NCBI GenBank assembly: GCA_027669525.1
Contig: JAQEDJ010000025.1
Span: forward strand, 1 to 34,631
Direction of reading: 5' to 3'
Source: Coriobacteriaceae bacterium AM48-5
GTDB taxonomy: Bacteria > Actinomycetota > Coriobacteriia > Coriobacteriales > Coriobacteriaceae
Length of the DNA: 34,631 nucleotides
Shown: piece by piece, positions 32,001 to 34,631 of the stretch
Numbering within the stretch: the stretch's first letter is position 1
How the letters are laid out: the number at the start of each line of letters is the position of its first letter
Program-made: the position numbers and the translations under genes
The notes under the pieces: model-generated
Told to the model about the DNA's origin: nothing
The model's database searches: none
The model's input: only the letters and a program-made list of their open reading frames with translations

Positions 32001-34631
32001 GGTCGATGGTGCTACCTCCTACGACCTTAAGGTCGACGGCACTGTGTTTGCCGTGGGTGATGCGGCCGAGTTCACGCACACCGACCTCGCCTACAATAGC
32101 AAGCACACCTACCAGATTCGTTCGCGCAACGCCGAGGGTTACTCCGCCTGGAGCGATGTGCTCGAGGCGAACTCCGCACTCGATCCGTGGCGGAACGTCC
32201 CCGACGCCGAGGAAATCACCTGGGAGGGCTCACTTTACGGCAGCCATAAGGCCGAGCTTGCCTTCGACCATGAGTTCCAGTCGGGCGACGGCGGTTTCCA
32301 CTCCGGTGGCAACGATCTGGGCAAGGCGCTTACCGTTGACTATGGACGCGCTTACAAGCTCGATAAGCTCGAGTACTATCCGCGCGATGACGCCGGCAAC
32401 GGCACTGTGACCAAGATGCGTGTTGAGACGAGTCTCGATGGCGTCCACTGGACGAGCCAGGAGGTCGATTGGGCACGTTCCGCTGATTGTAAGACGGTAG
32501 CGTTTGACGGCACCGTGGCCGCCCGTTACGTGCGCATGACACCGCTCGCCTCGGTCGGCAATTTCTTCTCCGCGTCCGAGATTGCCATCTACAAGACCGA
32601 CGGCACGGATGGCTTCGCCGTGGGCTCCAACCTCAACAAGGCCACGATCTCCGACGGAGACTACTCCAACATGAAGAACTATCTGGGCCTCGAGAACCGC
32701 GAGCCCGATACCCCGACGTTCGGTTCGCAGATCCGCGACCACTTCGCCGACCTCAACGATAACGGCGTTTACGACGTCTACGATTACTCGTTCACCATGG
32801 CGGGTCTTGACGGCGGCACTAAACAAAAGGGCAAGGTCGCAGGTTCGCTCGCGGTGATTCCGAGCAAGACCGAGGTCGAGGCCGGTGATGAGATCACCGT
32901 TGATGTCTATGCGGCCGACGCCAAGAACGTCAACGCCCTGGGCGCTCTCGTCAACTTCAAGAGCGACCAGTTCGAGTTTGTGTCCGAGAGCATCGCGCAG
33001 GACGGCTCGACTGCCGGCATGGAGAACCTGTCTCGCGAGAAGGTCCAGTTCGCGGACAGAACGCAGACTATCAATCTCGCCTTTGCCAACCGCGGCGATG
33101 GCAAGCTCTACAACGGTACCGGCGCGGTGGCGAGTTTCAAGCTCAAGGCCAAGACCGCCGGCAAGGTCGAACTGCCCTCGACATCTTGGCTCATCGGTCC
33201 GGCATGCGACGCACTTGAGTTTGCGAGCGACGGCACGGTGACGATGCCGGATGTTCCTCAGCCAACGGTCGCCGAGTACGGTCAGGATGCCTTCAACATC
33301 ACGATGACCAACGATGAGCTCACGACCGACGACGGGACCAACGTCGAGAAACTTATCCAGCAGAAGAGCTATAACGCGCTGTTCGATAATAACGAGGGCG
33401 ACAACGGCTTTGAGTTCCTATGGAACTGGAGCGGCAACTGGGACAGCGAGGGTAAGCTTCCGAGTTACGTGAAGCTTCCCACCACGATGACATTCGCATT
33501 TAAGACGCCTTCGAAACTCGATAGTGTCGAGGTCGTTAACCGCAACGGTGGCAACGGAACCGTGCAGAAGATCAAGGCTGTCGTGACGTTCGAGGATGGC
33601 TCGACCCAAGAGTTCGCGGGCGGGGAGTACGATTCCTTCCGGGCTCGCTACGCTTTTGGCCTCTCTGCCGAGAACAAGGGCAAGAAGGCGACCAAGGTCG
33701 AGGTCACGCCGCTTGAGGCATCGGGTGACCAGATGCTCACACTGCGTGAGGTCAACTTCAACTACACGCAGGGTGTCGAGGCCATCGAGGGTGTCGAGCT
33801 AGGCAAGAACCAGACCGAGTTCTTTGAAGGTGACGTTACGCTCGTCGACGCCAAGGCCACGCCTGAGAGCGCCGGCTACCCCTATGTGACGGTCGAGAGC
33901 TCCGACCCCTCTGTGGTAAGCGTCTCCGCTGTTCAGGCTGGCGATAGCGTGAGCTACTACCTGCGTGCCAACAAGGCCGGCAAGGCAAAGATCACGGTGG
34001 CGTCGGTACTCGACCCCTCCAAGACCGCATCCTATGAGGTCGAAGTCAAGGCTGGTGTCGATACCTCTGCGCTCGTGGCAGCGCTTTCCGAGGCCGCGGG
34101 CTACAGCGAATCCGTCTACACTAAGGATTCCTATGCAGCTCTCACCGCTGCGGTCGAGGCGGCTCAGAAGCTCCTCGACGGCGGCCAAGGCAGCTATAGC
34201 AAGAAGGATGTCGCAGACGCCACAGCCAAGATCGAGAAGGCAATCGACGGCCTCAAGATGCGCCCTGTCGATGAGAAGATTCTTATCAACACGCCCGAGA
34301 ACCGCAAGAACGTCAAGGTGGCCGGCTTCTCGAGTGAGGCCGACTACGAGGGCAGCAACGCCGTCAACGCTCTCGACGGCGACGAGCGGACGCTTTGGCA
34401 CAGCGACTGGGCCCATGGGACCGGTATGCCCCAGTATCTGAGTGTCGACCTGGGCCGCGACTACGATCTCACCGACGTTACATTCCTGCCGCGCCAGGAC
34501 GGCGGCACTAACGGCGATATCTTCGAGGCCGAGATACTGTCTCCGACACTGCCGACGGTTATGAGATGGGCACCGCCGCGTCGATGGGTACGTTCGCCTT
34601 CGACAATGACGGCCGCGTGCTCACCGACCGT
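29036..34631 (+). CDS. Secreted multi-modular GH31 glycosidase, probably alpha-N-acetylgalactosaminidase type (partial, at least five apparent base losses)
   Basis: Start GTG 29036 behind AAAGGAG; a signal peptide follows (RRNSIFTKRWVKG, then SAVLVATAATLVFA). The GH31 barrel has the nucleophile D480 in LKTDVAWVGSGY and the acid/base D531 in IWTGDQYGGNWEYIRFH, followed by GSDMDGIFGGDP. These motifs resemble the mucin Tn-antigen alpha-GalNAc-ase group of GH31 more than alpha-glucosidases. Modules after the barrel, by nucleotide: DUF5110-like sheet to ~31.87 kb, FN3 ~31.93-32.18, F5/8C-like ~32.2-32.6, dockerin-like ~32.62-32.81 (EF loop DLNDNGVYDVYD), cohesin-like ~32.83-33.24 (NVNALGALVNF, STSWLIGP), a sugar-binding-like sheet ~33.27-33.77, Big2 ~33.78-34.05, FIVAR ~34.06-34.26, and a second F5/8C from ~34.28, cut by the window end. 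Frame breaks: 29290, 31229-31230, 31684-31691 (two) and 34540-34543. More than 1860 residues are visible. Confidence 0.88.

Overview
The window looks like the chromosome of a high-GC gut actinobacterium of the class Coriobacteriia, most likely Collinsella or a close relative. This rests on base composition, on the block [DUF721-like]-gyrB-gyrA followed by tRNAs, on rpsF-ssb-rpsR-rplI-dnaB-purA-purD, on an actinobacterial-type PyrR hairpin in front of carAB, and on a very large secreted mucin-glycan-type GH31 enzyme. The genus is inferred; no 16S gene is present.

Layout. 1-5.2 kb: tail of a probable DciA/DUF721 gene, a terminator, then gyrB and gyrA. 5.2-5.8 kb: a long perfect hairpin, a clear promoter, then tRNA-Ile, tRNA-Ala and a second identical tRNA-Ile. 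5.9-9.3 kb: a BFN-domain nuclease gene, two small genes of unknown function, and typA. 9.4-11.3 kb (minus strand): a TRIC/UPF0126 membrane protein and a bactofilin-like exported membrane protein. 11.4-12.7 kb: a single gene for an AbiEi/DUF559-like protein with a PD-(D/E)XK nuclease signature, enclosed by two inverted copies of an ~80-bp palindromic repeat; this is the best candidate for something undescribed. 12.8-13.0 kb (minus strand): two tRNA-Ser genes with their own promoter and terminators. 13.4-20.4 kb: rpsF-ssb-rpsR-rplI, dnaB, purA, purD and a Nudix hydrolase. 20.4-23.2 kb: an ABC half-exporter and a single-pass membrane protein. 23.3-28.1 kb: carA-carB behind a PyrR-type hairpin. 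28.1-29.0 kb: about 900 bp of non-coding DNA rich in inverted repeats. 29.0 kb to the end: a multi-modular secreted GH31 glycosidase with dockerin-like, cohesin-like, FIVAR and carbohydrate-binding modules, cut by the window edge.

The genes mostly serve DNA topology and replication (gyrBA, ssb, dnaB), translation (rpsF, rpsR, rplI, typA, tRNAs) and nucleotide synthesis (purA, purD, carAB). The accessory part is the repeat-flanked nuclease gene, the two kinds of palindromic repeats, and the glycosidase.

An important caveat is that many reading frames are broken: gyrB (2 breaks), gyrA (3), a small membrane gene (2), typA, ssb, rplI, purD (2), carA (2), carB and the GH31 gene (at least 5), plus the partial gene at the left edge. 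Each break is repaired by adding back one base, nearly always one G or C of a short run. All 21 events I found are losses and none is a gain. I read these as consensus errors, not pseudogenes, and annotate the genes as single CDSs across the breaks.
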